Shown here: positions 13,950 to 20,636 of the stretch, piece by piece
Layout: each line of letters begins with the position of its first letter
How positions within the stretch are numbered: the stretch's first letter is position 1
DNA from: JAIVGV01 sp035295985
Lineage (GTDB): Bacteria > Acidobacteriota > Blastocatellia > Pyrinomonadales > Pyrinomonadaceae
Direction of reading: 5' to 3'
Length of the DNA: 22,893 bases
Assembly: GCA_035295985.1 (NCBI GenBank)
Contig: DATHBT010000301.1
Location: forward strand, 1-22,893
Position numbers and translations under genes: made by a program
Notes under the pieces: model-generated
Databases searched by the model: none
Seen by the model: only the letters and a program-made list of their open reading frames with translations
Told to the model about the DNA's origin: nothing

Positions 13950-14948
13950 ATGAAACTGATCACGCCAGAACGCGCGGCCGAGCTGACGGCGCGGGCGCGC
14001 GAGCGCACCGTCCTGGTCTTCGGCGACGTGATGCTCGACGAGTTCGTCTGGGGCGACGTGACGCGCATCTCGCCCGAAGCCCCCGTGCCCGTCGTGGACA
14101 TCCGCCGCGAGTCCGTCCGCCTCGGCGGCGCGGCCAACGTGCTCGCCAATCTCGTCGCGCTCGGCGCGCGCGGCCGGCTCGTCGGCGTCACCGGCGAGGA
14201 CGCGGCGGGCGAACGCCTGCTCTCAAAACTTAAAGAGACGTGTGCGGCCCGCGCCGACGCCGAACTCGTCCGCGACGCGGAGCGGCCGACGACGCTCAAG
14301 ACGCGCATCATCGCCCACAACCAACTGGTGGTGCGCGCCGACCGCGAGCTGCGCGCGCCCGTCCGCGCGGAGATCGAGGAGCGCCTGATCGACGCCCTCG
14401 CTCGCGCGCTCGAAGGCGCGGACGCATTCGTCGTCTCCGACTACGACAAGGGCGCGGTCACGCCGCGCGTGCTCGCGGAAGTTCTGCCGCGCGCCGTCGC
14501 GAGCGGCGTCCCCGTCTTAGTCGATCCCAAAGTCCGCAACTTCGACTCGTACCGCCCGGCCACGCTCGTCACGCCGAACCACCACGAGGCCCTGCGGCTG
14601 ACCAACTCCGAGGACGACACGGACGAAGGCGTGGCCCGCGCGGCCCGGCACTTGCGCGAACGGCTGCGTTGCGATTCCGTCCTCATCACGCGCGGCGAGC
14701 GCGGCATGATGCTGCTCGAAGGCGACGCCGCGCCGCTCTACGTGGAGACGCGCGCGCGCGAGGTTTACGACGTGACGGGCGCGGGCGACACGGTCATCGC
14801 CACGCTCGCGCTGGCGCTCGCCGCGGGCGCGTCGCTCGCCGAGGCGGCCGATCTCGCCAACCACGCAGCCGGGCTGGTCGTCGGCAAGCTCGGCACGGCG
14901 ACGGTCAGCGCGGAAGAACTTACAAACTCGCTCAAGGCGGACGAATGA
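13950..14948 (+). CDS. PfkB-family D-glycero-beta-D-manno-heptose-7-phosphate kinase (HldE N-terminal type)
   Basis: Phosphorylates heptose 7-phosphate at C1 on the route to ADP-heptose. It is a 332-aa ribokinase fold: VFGDVMLDEFVWGDVTRISP (24-42), RLGGAANVLANLVALGA (57-73), VSDYDKG (162-168), DPKVRNFDSY (192-201), TPNHHEA (208-214) and the anion hole with catalytic base, VTGAGDT, D280. It matches the kinase half of HldE (RfaE) and lacks the C-terminal nucleotidyltransferase half, so adenylylation needs a separate enzyme not seen here. Its stop overlaps the next start (ATGA at 14945-14948), so it is coupled to the S13 peptidase gene. The GT9 gene nearby fits heptose use. A related sugar kinase cannot be fully excluded. 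Confidence 0.88.
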   Translation: MKLITPERAAELTARARERTVLVFGDVMLDEFVWGDVTRISPEAPVPVVDIRRESVRLGGAANVLANLVALGARGRLVGVTGEDAAGERLLSKLKETCAARADAELVRDAERPTTLKTRIIAHNQLVVRADRELRAPVRAEIEERLIDALARALEGADAFVVSDYDKGAVTPRVLAEVLPRAVASGVPVLVDPKVRNFDSYRPATLVTPNHHEALRLTNSEDDTDEGVARAARHLRERLRCDSVLITRGERGMMLLEGDAAPLYVETRAREVYDVTGAGDTVIATLALALAAGASLAEAADLANHAAGLVVGKLGTATVSAEELTNSLKADE

Positions 14949-16924
14949 CGAAACAACACGCGCGGCGACGAGCCGCGGAAGCGAACCCGCGGCCGTCACG
15001 CACGACGACGGAAATGAACTCGCGGCCGGCGCGGACGAGGGCGCGCTCGCTCGTCGCGCTCCTGTGCTGCGCCCTAGCCTGCGCCGCGTTGCCGGCCGCT
15101 CCCCGCGCGCAGTCGCCGCAGCGCGAACGCAGAGTCGCGACCCCGACGCCAACTCCCACCCCGCAAACCGCGCGGCCGACGCCCACGCCGCAGACTGTAC
15201 GGCCGACGCCGACGCCCGCCGCGCCGCAAACGACACCCACGCCCGCGCGTTCGGTCGTGCCGCAGGCGACGCCGACGCCCGAACAGCCCCTCAACCCGAC
15301 GCCCACGCCACAAGCCTCGCCGACGCCCGCGCCGCAGCCGACGCCCGCGCCGACTCCGGGGCCGCGCTCGCTCGAAGTCCTGCGCGCGCGCATGTCGGAA
15401 CTGCTGGCGAGTCCGGCGCTCGCGCCGGCGCACTTCGCCGTCAAAGTCGTCTCGCTCGACACTGGCGCGACACTGTTTGAGGAGAACGCCGGGAAGCTGT
15501 TGATGCCGGCGTCGAACATGAAGATTTACACGGTCGCCGCGGCGCTCGACCGCCTCGGCCCGGATTTCCGTTTCGCCACGTCCGTCTATTCGGCCGCGCC
15601 TCCCGACGATAAGGGGCGCGTGAAGGGCGACCTCGTCATCTACGGCCGCGGCGATCCCTCGTTCGCGACGCGCTTCGCCGGCGAGGGCGACTACTTTAAG
15701 GGCGTAGAGGCGCTGGCGGAAAAGATCGCGGCGGCGGGCGTCAGGCGGATCGAGGGCGACATCGTCGGCGACGAGAGCTACTTCGACGGCCCCGCGCTCG
15801 GATGGGGGTGGGAGTGGGACGATCTGGCCTGGTACTACGGCGCACCCGTCTCGGCCCTGACCGTTAACGACAACGCCGTCGATCTCTCCGTCAAGCCGGG
15901 CGAGCGCGAGGGCGCGGCGGCGGTCGTCACGGCCGGGCCGTCGTTCCTCGGCTTCCCGGTCGTCGTCAGCGGCGCGGGCGTGGACGCGAGTTCGGCCGCG
16001 CGCAACAGCCCGCCCCTGCTCTCGATCATCAACCGCGCGACGACCTCGGCGCGGGGCACGCCGCGCGAGATCACGATTGACCGGCCGCTGGGGCAGGACT
16101 ACGTCGAGGTGTGGGGCACGATCCCGGCGGACGATCCGGGGCAGACCGTCCCCGTCGCCGTGCCTCGGCCCGCGCTGATGTTCGCCGCGATGCTCCGCGC
16201 CGCGCTCGAACGGCGCGGCGTGCAGACGCGGGGGCGCACGGCCTCGATTGACGCGCGCACGCGCGAGCTACAGCGCAGGCCGTTCGACCCGGCCCCGCTC
16301 GTCGAACTCGCGCGCCGCGAGTCGCCGCCGCTGCGGGAGATCGCGGCGCACACGATGAAGCCGAGCCAGAACCTCTACACGGAGCTGATCCTCCGCACGC
16401 TCGGCAAACAGTCGTCCGCGCCCCCGCCCGAACCCGGCCAGGCGGCGAACCGCCGGCGGACGAGCGCGCAGTTAGGCCACGCGGTCGTCAGGCAGTTCCT
16501 GCGCGAGGCCGGCGTGCCGAATGTGGAGCGGCTGTCGCTCGTGGACGCTTCGGGGCTGGCCCGGCAGAACCTGATCACGGCCGAGGCGACCGTGCAGCTT
16601 CTTACCTACATGAGCCGCCGCCCCAACTTCCAGGTCTGGCTAGACTCTCAGCCCGTGGCCGGCGTGGACGGCACACTCCGAGGTCGCATGCGCGGCACGA
16701 TGGCCGCCGGGAACCTGCGGGCCAAGACCGGCACGATCTCGAACGTCTCGGCCCTCTCCGGCTACGTCACGACAGCCGCGGGCGAGCGCCTCGCCTTCTC
16801 GATCATCGTCAACCACTACACGGACGCCCCCGGCGTCCCGCCGCGCACCAACTTCCTCGACGGCATCGCCGCGCTCCTCGCCTCCTTCGGCGGCCGGTCA
16901 ACGGCCGTGACGGGTCAACCGTGA
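14945..16924 (+). CDS. dacB: D-alanyl-D-alanine carboxypeptidase/endopeptidase, S13 family (PBP4-type)
   Basis: Periplasmic serine hydrolase that trims or cleaves peptidoglycan stem peptides. It is 659 aa from ATG 14945, which overlaps the kinase stop. An internal ATG at 15014 would start nearer the signal peptide (SLVALLCCALACAALPAAPRA, about 35-55). Residues 64-140 are a long Thr-Pro repeat linker, unusual for PBP4 and likely a flexible tether through the wall. The catalytic set is complete: S190-x-x-K193 (ASNMK), S474-x-N476 (PSQN) and K594-T-G596 (AKTGT). The GDLVIYGRGDPS and LGWGWEWDD segments are typical of S13. The frame stays open far upstream of 14945 only because it runs through the kinase gene in another frame. 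Confidence 0.93.
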   Translation: MTKQHARRRAAEANPRPSRTTTEMNSRPARTRARSLVALLCCALACAALPAAPRAQSPQRERRVATPTPTPTPQTARPTPTPQTVRPTPTPAAPQTTPTPARSVVPQATPTPEQPLNPTPTPQASPTPAPQPTPAPTPGPRSLEVLRARMSELLASPALAPAHFAVKVVSLDTGATLFEENAGKLLMPASNMKIYTVAAALDRLGPDFRFATSVYSAAPPDDKGRVKGDLVIYGRGDPSFATRFAGEGDYFKGVEALAEKIAAAGVRRIEGDIVGDESYFDGPALGWGWEWDDLAWYYGAPVSALTVNDNAVDLSVKPGEREGAAAVVTAGPSFLGFPVVVSGAGVDASSAARNSPPLLSIINRATTSARGTPREITIDRPLGQDYVEVWGTIPADDPGQTVPVAVPRPALMFAAMLRAALERRGVQTRGRTASIDARTRELQRRPFDPAPLVELARRESPPLREIAAHTMKPSQNLYTELILRTLGKQSSAPPPEPGQAANRRRTSAQLGHAVVRQFLREAGVPNVERLSLVDASGLARQNLITAEATVQLLTYMSRRPNFQVWLDSQPVAGVDGTLRGRMRGTMAAGNLRAKTGTISNVSALSGYVTTAAGERLAFSIIVNHYTDAPGVPPRTNFLDGIAALLASFGGRSTAVTGQP

Positions 16925-16975
16925 CGGGTGACAGGTAGAAAACGGTTTTTCCTGTCACCTGTCAGGGTTACGGCC
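16920..16975. repeat. Short heptamer inverted-repeat element I
   Basis: The left arm TGACGGG, TGACAGG (16922-16935) overlaps the dacB stop codon. The right arm, reverse complemented, reads TGACAGG, TGACAGG and ends near 16966; A-rich and T-rich inner flanks also pair. It ends a few bases before the dapF ATG at 16979, where a ribosome site would be expected. Confidence 0.75.
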
Positions 16976-16978
16976 TTT

Positions 16979-17842
16979 ATGCGATTCGTCAAACTCCACG
17001 GCTACGGCAACGATTACTTGGTCTTCAAGGCCGACGACCTCGGCGCGGCGGGCGACCTCGGCGGGTTCGCGCGGCGCGTGTGCGACCGCCACTTCGGGGC
17101 GGGGGCGGACGGCATCGCCGTGGTCGGGCGCGCGGGCGGCGAGGAGGGGGCGGATTTTAACGTCCGCATCTTCAACCCGGACGGGAGCGAGGCGGCGATG
17201 TCGGGCAACGGCACGCGCTGCGCCGCCGCGGCGCTCGCCCACGACCGGGTCTGGACGGGGACGGAACTGCGCCTCTCGACGAAGGCGGGCGTGAAGGTCT
17301 ATCGGCTGCTCGAAGCGGACGCGGGGCGCGGCCTTTACCGCTTCGCCGCGGAGATCGGCCGGCCCCGTTTCGAGAGCGAGTCCGTGCCTTTCAAAACGGA
17401 CGGGCCGCTGGAGCGCGTCGTCCGCCACCCGCTCGAAGTCGCTCCGGGCGAGACGGTCGAAATCACCGCCCTTGAGATGTGCAACCCGAACTGCTGCCTG
17501 TTCGTCGAGGATTTCGGGGCGACGGACTGGCGGCGGCTCGGCCGGCTGATCGAGTCGCACCCGCGCTTTCCCGCGCGGACGAACGTCGAGTTCGTCCGCG
17601 TCGCCTCGCCCGACCGGATCGAGTTGCGAATCTGGGAGCGGGGCGTGGGCGAGACGCTGTCTTCGGGCACGGGTTCTTCGGCGGCGGCGGTCGCCGCCTG
17701 CCTGAACGGGCTGACGGGGCGGGCGGTCACGGTCGAGACGCCGGGAGGCCGGCTCGCTGTCGAGTGGCGCGACCGGGACGACGAAGTCGTGCTCACGGGC
17801 GAGGCCGAAGTCGTCTATCGGGGGGAGTGGCTGAGGGGCTGA
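16979..17842 (+). CDS. dapF: Diaminopimelate epimerase-like protein
   Basis: Interconverts LL- and meso-diaminopimelate for lysine and peptidoglycan. The 287-aa length and motifs fit: FVKLHGYGNDYLVF, FGAGADGI, FNPDGSEAAMSGNGTRC with catalytic C81, and RGVGETLSSGTGSSAAAVA near 221-239. In the standard enzyme the second motif is GxGETxxCGTG; here the expected second catalytic Cys is Ser (S229), and GNPH is replaced by CNPN (168-171). ATG at 16979 starts the conserved N-terminus; an in-frame upstream opening lies within the repeat. No Shine-Dalgarno is visible, because hairpin I occupies that space. The gene lies downstream of dacB in a peptidoglycan context and ends before a strong terminator. 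Confidence 0.9.
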   Translation: MRFVKLHGYGNDYLVFKADDLGAAGDLGGFARRVCDRHFGAGADGIAVVGRAGGEEGADFNVRIFNPDGSEAAMSGNGTRCAAAALAHDRVWTGTELRLSTKAGVKVYRLLEADAGRGLYRFAAEIGRPRFESESVPFKTDGPLERVVRHPLEVAPGETVEITALEMCNPNCCLFVEDFGATDWRRLGRLIESHPRFPARTNVEFVRVASPDRIELRIWERGVGETLSSGTGSSAAAVAACLNGLTGRAVTVETPGGRLAVEWRDRDDEVVLTGEAEVVYRGEWLRG

Positions 17843-17906
17843 GGCGGGTTTTCGGGGTCTCCCGGCGGCTGGACTCGGCCGCGGGCCTGTGATAGGGTTC
17901 TTGCCG

Positions 17907-17939
17907 GACAAGCGGGTTATCGCTTGTCTTTTCTTTTGT
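17907..17939 (+). terminator. Rho-independent terminator after dapF
   Basis: GACAAGCG (17907-17914) pairs perfectly with CGCTTGTC (17921-17928) around a 6-nt loop, followed by TTTTCTTTTG. It closes the kinase-dacB-dapF transcript. The stretch from there to 18070 shows no gene or riboswitch that I recognise. Confidence 0.85.
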
Positions 17940-18076
17940 TTGCGTCCTTTCGGCGTCGGTCGCATCAAGGCTAAGCCCCAACTCCGACTGACAATTTGTT
18001 GGTTCGTGCTCCTAGAGCCGGAGGTCGAGTCTGCGACGACTCACGCGCCACGCCGGAAGCCCCTGAAATCGGAAAA

Positions 18077-18100
18077 GGAGAACCGATGACGAATGGCTAA
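18077..18100 (+). promoter_or_regulatory. Ribosome-binding site with an overlapping four-codon mini-ORF before the 3D-domain gene
   Basis: GGAG (18077-18080) lies 5 nt before an ATG at 18086 that encodes only MTNG and stops at TAA 18098-18100. The real start, ATG 18093, is in another frame and lies inside the mini-ORF, 12 nt from the same GGAG. Ribosomes may prefer the first ATG and reinitiate, or simply use both. Confidence 0.4.
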
Positions 18101-18713
18101 AACCCTCTTCGGGGGGAGTGCGGTATTGACGGGCGCGCTCCTTCTGTCCGCGTTGACCTTCAACGCCCCCCCGTCAGTCGCAGGAAACCTCGCCGGAAAT
18201 TCAAACGCAGCACTCCTCGCGGGAAATTCAAATCAGACGGCCCAGGCCCGGCAGACGACCCCCGAAGGTCAGGGTCTGCTCGGCGAAATCCCCGCCCCCA
18301 CGTCCGAAACTTCCGAAGCCCCCGAAGCAGCCGAATCCGCCGGCGCGTCGGCCGGAGACACAGGGGGCGCGATTCTTTCATCAGCCAAACATACCAGCGC
18401 GCCTCCGGCGCAGAAATTCACGGCCACGGCCTACGCGCTGCGCGGCCGGACCGCGAGCGGCGCGGGCGTCCGTCGCGGCCTGATCGCGGCCGACCGCCGC
18501 GTGCTCCCGCTGGGGACGCGCGTCCGTGTCGAAGCCGGCGGCTACAGCGGCGAGTACCTCGTCGCCGACACGGGCGGACTCGTGCGCGGCCGGAAGATAG
18601 ACATCTGGGTGCCCTCGACCCGCGAGGCGATGCGCTTCGGCCGCCGCGCCGTCAAGCTCACGATCCTCAAGTACGGCGGGCGGCGCGCTCCCAAGGCCAA
18701 GCCCCCGCGCTGA
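18093..18713 (+). CDS. Secreted 3D-domain (double-psi beta-barrel) protein
   Basis: A 206-aa exported protein. The signal peptide is about 1-31 (TLFGGSAVLTGALLLSALTF ... SVAG), then an Asn/Ala/Glu-rich, low-complexity region to about 105. The 3D domain covers about 108-195: FTATAYALRGRTASG, GLIAADRRVLPLGTRV, GEYLVADTGGLVRGRKIDIW and a basic tail. The three conserved Asp residues that name the domain are in AADRR, VADTG and KIDIW. The domain is shared with MltA-type lytic transglycosylases and Rpf/YocH-like wall proteins, so peptidoglycan cleavage or binding is likely. It has its own terminator on each side, so it is probably monocistronic. No transglycosylase N-domain is present. Confidence 0.88.
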   Translation: MAKTLFGGSAVLTGALLLSALTFNAPPSVAGNLAGNSNAALLAGNSNQTAQARQTTPEGQGLLGEIPAPTSETSEAPEAAESAGASAGDTGGAILSSAKHTSAPPAQKFTATAYALRGRTASGAGVRRGLIAADRRVLPLGTRVRVEAGGYSGEYLVADTGGLVRGRKIDIWVPSTREAMRFGRRAVKLTILKYGGRRAPKAKPPR

Positions 18714-18737
18714 CGGACGGGACGTTTGCGAACAAAG

Positions 18738-18770
18738 AAAGGGCCGCGATCTCTGGATCGGCGGCCCTTT
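18738..18770 (+). terminator. Rho-independent terminator after the 3D-domain gene
   Basis: AAAGGGCCGC (18738-18747) pairs perfectly with GCGGCCCTTT (18761-18770), extended inward by GATC/GATC with one bulged G. The downstream flank CCTCTTTG is only moderately T-rich. Confidence 0.75.
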
Positions 18771-18796
18771 CCTCTTTGCCGGCCCGTCTCTGCCGA

Positions 18797-18826
18797 CTGA
18801 CATCTCCGGCGAAATTGGGCTAAGAT
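18797..18826 (+). promoter_or_regulatory. Candidate sigma-70 promoter for the asparaginase gene
   Basis: CTGACA (18797-18802, 5/6), 18 nt, TAAGAT (18821-18826, 4/6). It lies between the upstream terminator and the asparaginase ATG and would give a leader of about 75 nt. Confidence 0.4.
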
Positions 18827-18906
18827 GCGCCGCAAAGCTCTACAAACTTGGTCGGCGGCGAGCTGGCGCGGGCGTTTCGCGTATTCATCCCTCGCACGTT
18901 CTGTCG

Positions 18907-19974
18907 ATGGGCAGTCACACGCTAAGTGGTGAAGTCCCGCGGCCCGCGCCGCTCGTGGAGGTCTGGCGCGGGGGCGTGGTCGAGTCGCGCCACCGCGGGC
19001 ACGTCGCGGCCGTGGACGGCGCGGGCCGCCTCGTCGCGCGCCTGGGCCAGCCGGAGACTGTCACCTACCTGCGCTCCTCGGCCAAGCCGCACCAGAACAT
19101 CCCGCTCGTCGCCACGGGCGCGGCCGACCGCTTCGGCTTGACGCCGCCCGAAATCGCCGTCGCCTGCGGCTCGCATAGCGGACAGCCCGTCCACGAGGCG
19201 GTAGTGGCCTCGATGCTCCGCAAGATCGGGTTAGACGAGTCGGCCTTAAAATGCGGCGCGCACGAGCCTTTCGACCGCGAGACGGCGCTCGCGATGCGCC
19301 GCCGCGGCGAGCCGCCGCGCGTCCTGCAAAACAACTGCTCCGGCAAGCACACGGGGATGCTCGCCCTCGCCCTCCACCTGGGAGCGCCCACGGAGACTTA
19401 CGATCTTCCCGAAAACCCCGTCCAGCGACTGATCCTCGAAACGGTCACGCGGTTTTCCGGCCTCGAAGTCGGGGAGGTCGTGCGCGGGACGGACGGCTGC
19501 GGCGTCCCCGTCTTCGGGATGCCCGTCCGCGCGATGGCCCTCATGTACGCGCGTCTCGTCGCGCGGGACACGGGGTTGGGCGACGAGACGACCCTAGCCT
19601 GCGCCCGCATCGTGGCCGCGATGACCGGCTCGCCGGAGCTGGTCGGCGGGACGCACGACCGCCTCGACACGGAGATGATGAGGGCGGCGGCCGGGCGCAT
19701 CATCTCGAAGATCGGGGCCGAGGGCGTTTACACGGTCGGCGTGCTGCCTTCGGCGCGGTGGCCGCGCGGCCTGGGGCTGGCGCTCAAGATCGAGGACGGC
19801 GAAGACCGCCGCGCGCGTCCCACCGTCGTCATCGAAGCCCTCCGCCAGCTCGGCGCGCTCGAACCCGAAGCCCTCGAAGCCCTCCGGCCCTATTCGAGCT
19901 TCCCCATCCGTAATCACCGCGGCGATCACGTCGGCGAAGTCCGCCCGAACTTCGAGTTAGAACTGCTCGACTGA
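18907..19974 (+). CDS. Asparaginase II family (ReAV-like) L-asparaginase
   Basis: Hydrolyses L-asparagine to aspartate and ammonia in the cytoplasm. It belongs to the Rhizobium etli-type class 3 family, unrelated to E. coli AnsA/AnsB. The 355-aa length is normal. The catalytic and metal residues known from ReAV are all present with a constant offset of 9: S57 and K60 (SSAK), S89 (CGSHSGQ), C144 and K147 (NNCSGKHTGM) and C198 (RGTDGCGVP). No signal peptide is seen. ATG at 18907 is the first start before LVEVWRGGVVESRHRGH; the ribosome site is weak. It is transcribed alone after a terminator. The offset match makes the call firm. Confidence 0.95.
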   Translation: MGSHTLSGEVPRPAPLVEVWRGGVVESRHRGHVAAVDGAGRLVARLGQPETVTYLRSSAKPHQNIPLVATGAADRFGLTPPEIAVACGSHSGQPVHEAVVASMLRKIGLDESALKCGAHEPFDRETALAMRRRGEPPRVLQNNCSGKHTGMLALALHLGAPTETYDLPENPVQRLILETVTRFSGLEVGEVVRGTDGCGVPVFGMPVRAMALMYARLVARDTGLGDETTLACARIVAAMTGSPELVGGTHDRLDTEMMRAAAGRIISKIGAEGVYTVGVLPSARWPRGLGLALKIEDGEDRRARPTVVIEALRQLGALEPEALEALRPYSSFPIRNHRGDHVGEVRPNFELELLD

Positions 19975-20240
19975 GAGGCTGAGACCGAGTAAGCGAAGAC
20001 GAAGACGGGCGCGCGCCATTCATCGAATGCTTCATGTCAGAAGTATTTGACTCGGCTCAACCCATCCTTTTGCCGACTTATTACAGTCCATTGATACACC
20101 GGCAGAGTATCGAAAGCGTGCGGTTTTGAGGGCGGAAAGGGACAGCCCGGCCCTTCCGTAGGCAGATACGGTCTGGCTGAACACGCATTTTTAGAGGCGG
20201 AAAAAGTTTTATTCGCGCCTGGTTTTAAACCAGCCGCTGC
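19975..20240. other. Non-coding stretch upstream of the sigma-54 promoter
   Basis: No credible gene is found here; short open frames have no ribosome site or familiar motif. Two palindromes could bind an activator: CCGTA-N6-TACGG (20156-20171), about 95-110 nt upstream of the predicted start, and CTGGTTT-T-AAACCAG (20219-20233), which ends 8 nt before the -24 box. Confidence 0.5.
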
Positions 20241-20255
20241 TGGCACGGCCGTTGC
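20241..20255 (+). promoter_or_regulatory. Sigma-54 (RpoN) promoter, -24/-12 type
   Basis: TGGCAC (20241-20246), 5 nt, TTGC (20252-20255) is an exact match to the TGGCAC-N5-TTGC consensus, and the preceding C and following T also fit. Transcription would start near 20266 on the plus strand. No protein-coding gene follows on this strand before the terminator at 20526-20575, so its product should be the hairpin RNA. Confidence 0.75.
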
Positions 20256-20265
20256 TCAGGGTGGA

Positions 20266-20580
20266 TACAGATAAAATTGACAAAGGGTAGATAGTGTTAT
20301 CGGGTCAGGCTCGGAGACGGCAGTGAGTGATAGCTTTGGGGGAGGCTTTCTCTCACTTCCGGCAGGCGGCGACTCTTTGGGGGAACGGAGTCGCGGCTGC
20401 GCCAGGCCGTCGAAGAGCAAACAATTGCTGGGTTGCTGGTTATTTTCCGCCGGTGCTTTGGGGGAACACCGCGGATAGGCCAGCAACCCGCAATCGTTTC
20501 TTGTGCTGGCACCGGTGGGCGTTATAAGAAAAGAGGCGGCGAGTCGTTGGGGGACGACTCGCCGCCTCTTTTCTTTTCAG
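20266..20580 (+). ncRNA. Candidate sigma-54-driven small RNA with four GGGGGA-loop hairpins
   Basis: A predicted transcript of about 310 nt contains four hairpins, each showing TTGGGGGA at its tip. H1 (20322-20357): 11 of 13 pairs, loop TTTGGGGGA. H2 (GCGACTC 20369-20375 / GAGTCGC 20388-20394): loop starts TTTGGGGGA. H3 (20424-20494): outer stem GGGTTGCTGG/CCAGCAACCC, inner CGGTG/CACCG, loop TTTGGGGGAA. H4 (20526-20575): perfect 22-bp stem, TTGGGGGA across the loop and closing pair, then TTTT. Stems differ in sequence while the loop is constant, as expected for a protein- or RNA-binding site. The layout recalls CsrB/RsmZ-type sponges, which present GGA in hairpin loops, but the partner is unknown. 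The ends are estimates. Not recognised as a known RNA family, though one cannot be excluded without a search. Confidence 0.65.
20526..20580. terminator. Bidirectional intrinsic terminator, 22-bp perfect stem
   Basis: 20526-20547 pairs perfectly with 20554-20575 around a G-rich 6-nt loop. On the plus strand the stem ends in CTTTTCTTTT; on the minus strand it ends in CTTTTCTTAT. It ends the candidate small RNA and could also end the convergent DUF6599-like gene. Confidence 0.88.
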
Positions 20581-20636
20581 CCGCTCCTTACTTACGCCCG
20601 GCTTGCCGCCCGCGCCCCGCACGAATTCCCGCCGAC

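Noticed and set aside
14240..14944. Open frame continuing 235 codons upstream of the S13 peptidase start
   Set aside because: It runs through the kinase gene in a shifted frame and has an Arg-rich, non-protein-like composition. The ATGA overlap at 14945 gives the real start.
16955..17968. 337-codon minus-strand open frame opposite dapF
   Set aside because: Codon-position GC bias makes long antisense frames common here; the product is low-complexity Arg/Pro and lacks motifs.
17929..18076. Riboswitch (for example ydaO/c-di-AMP) ahead of the wall-associated 3D-domain gene
   Set aside because: Such riboswitches often precede this gene class, but I could not find the conserved core in the leader.
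20277..20300. TTGACA at 20277-20282 as a sigma-70 promoter for the small RNA
   Set aside because: A perfect -35 word, but the only -10-like word (TGTTAT, 20295-20300) is 12 nt away, too close. The sigma-54 box just upstream is a much better fit.
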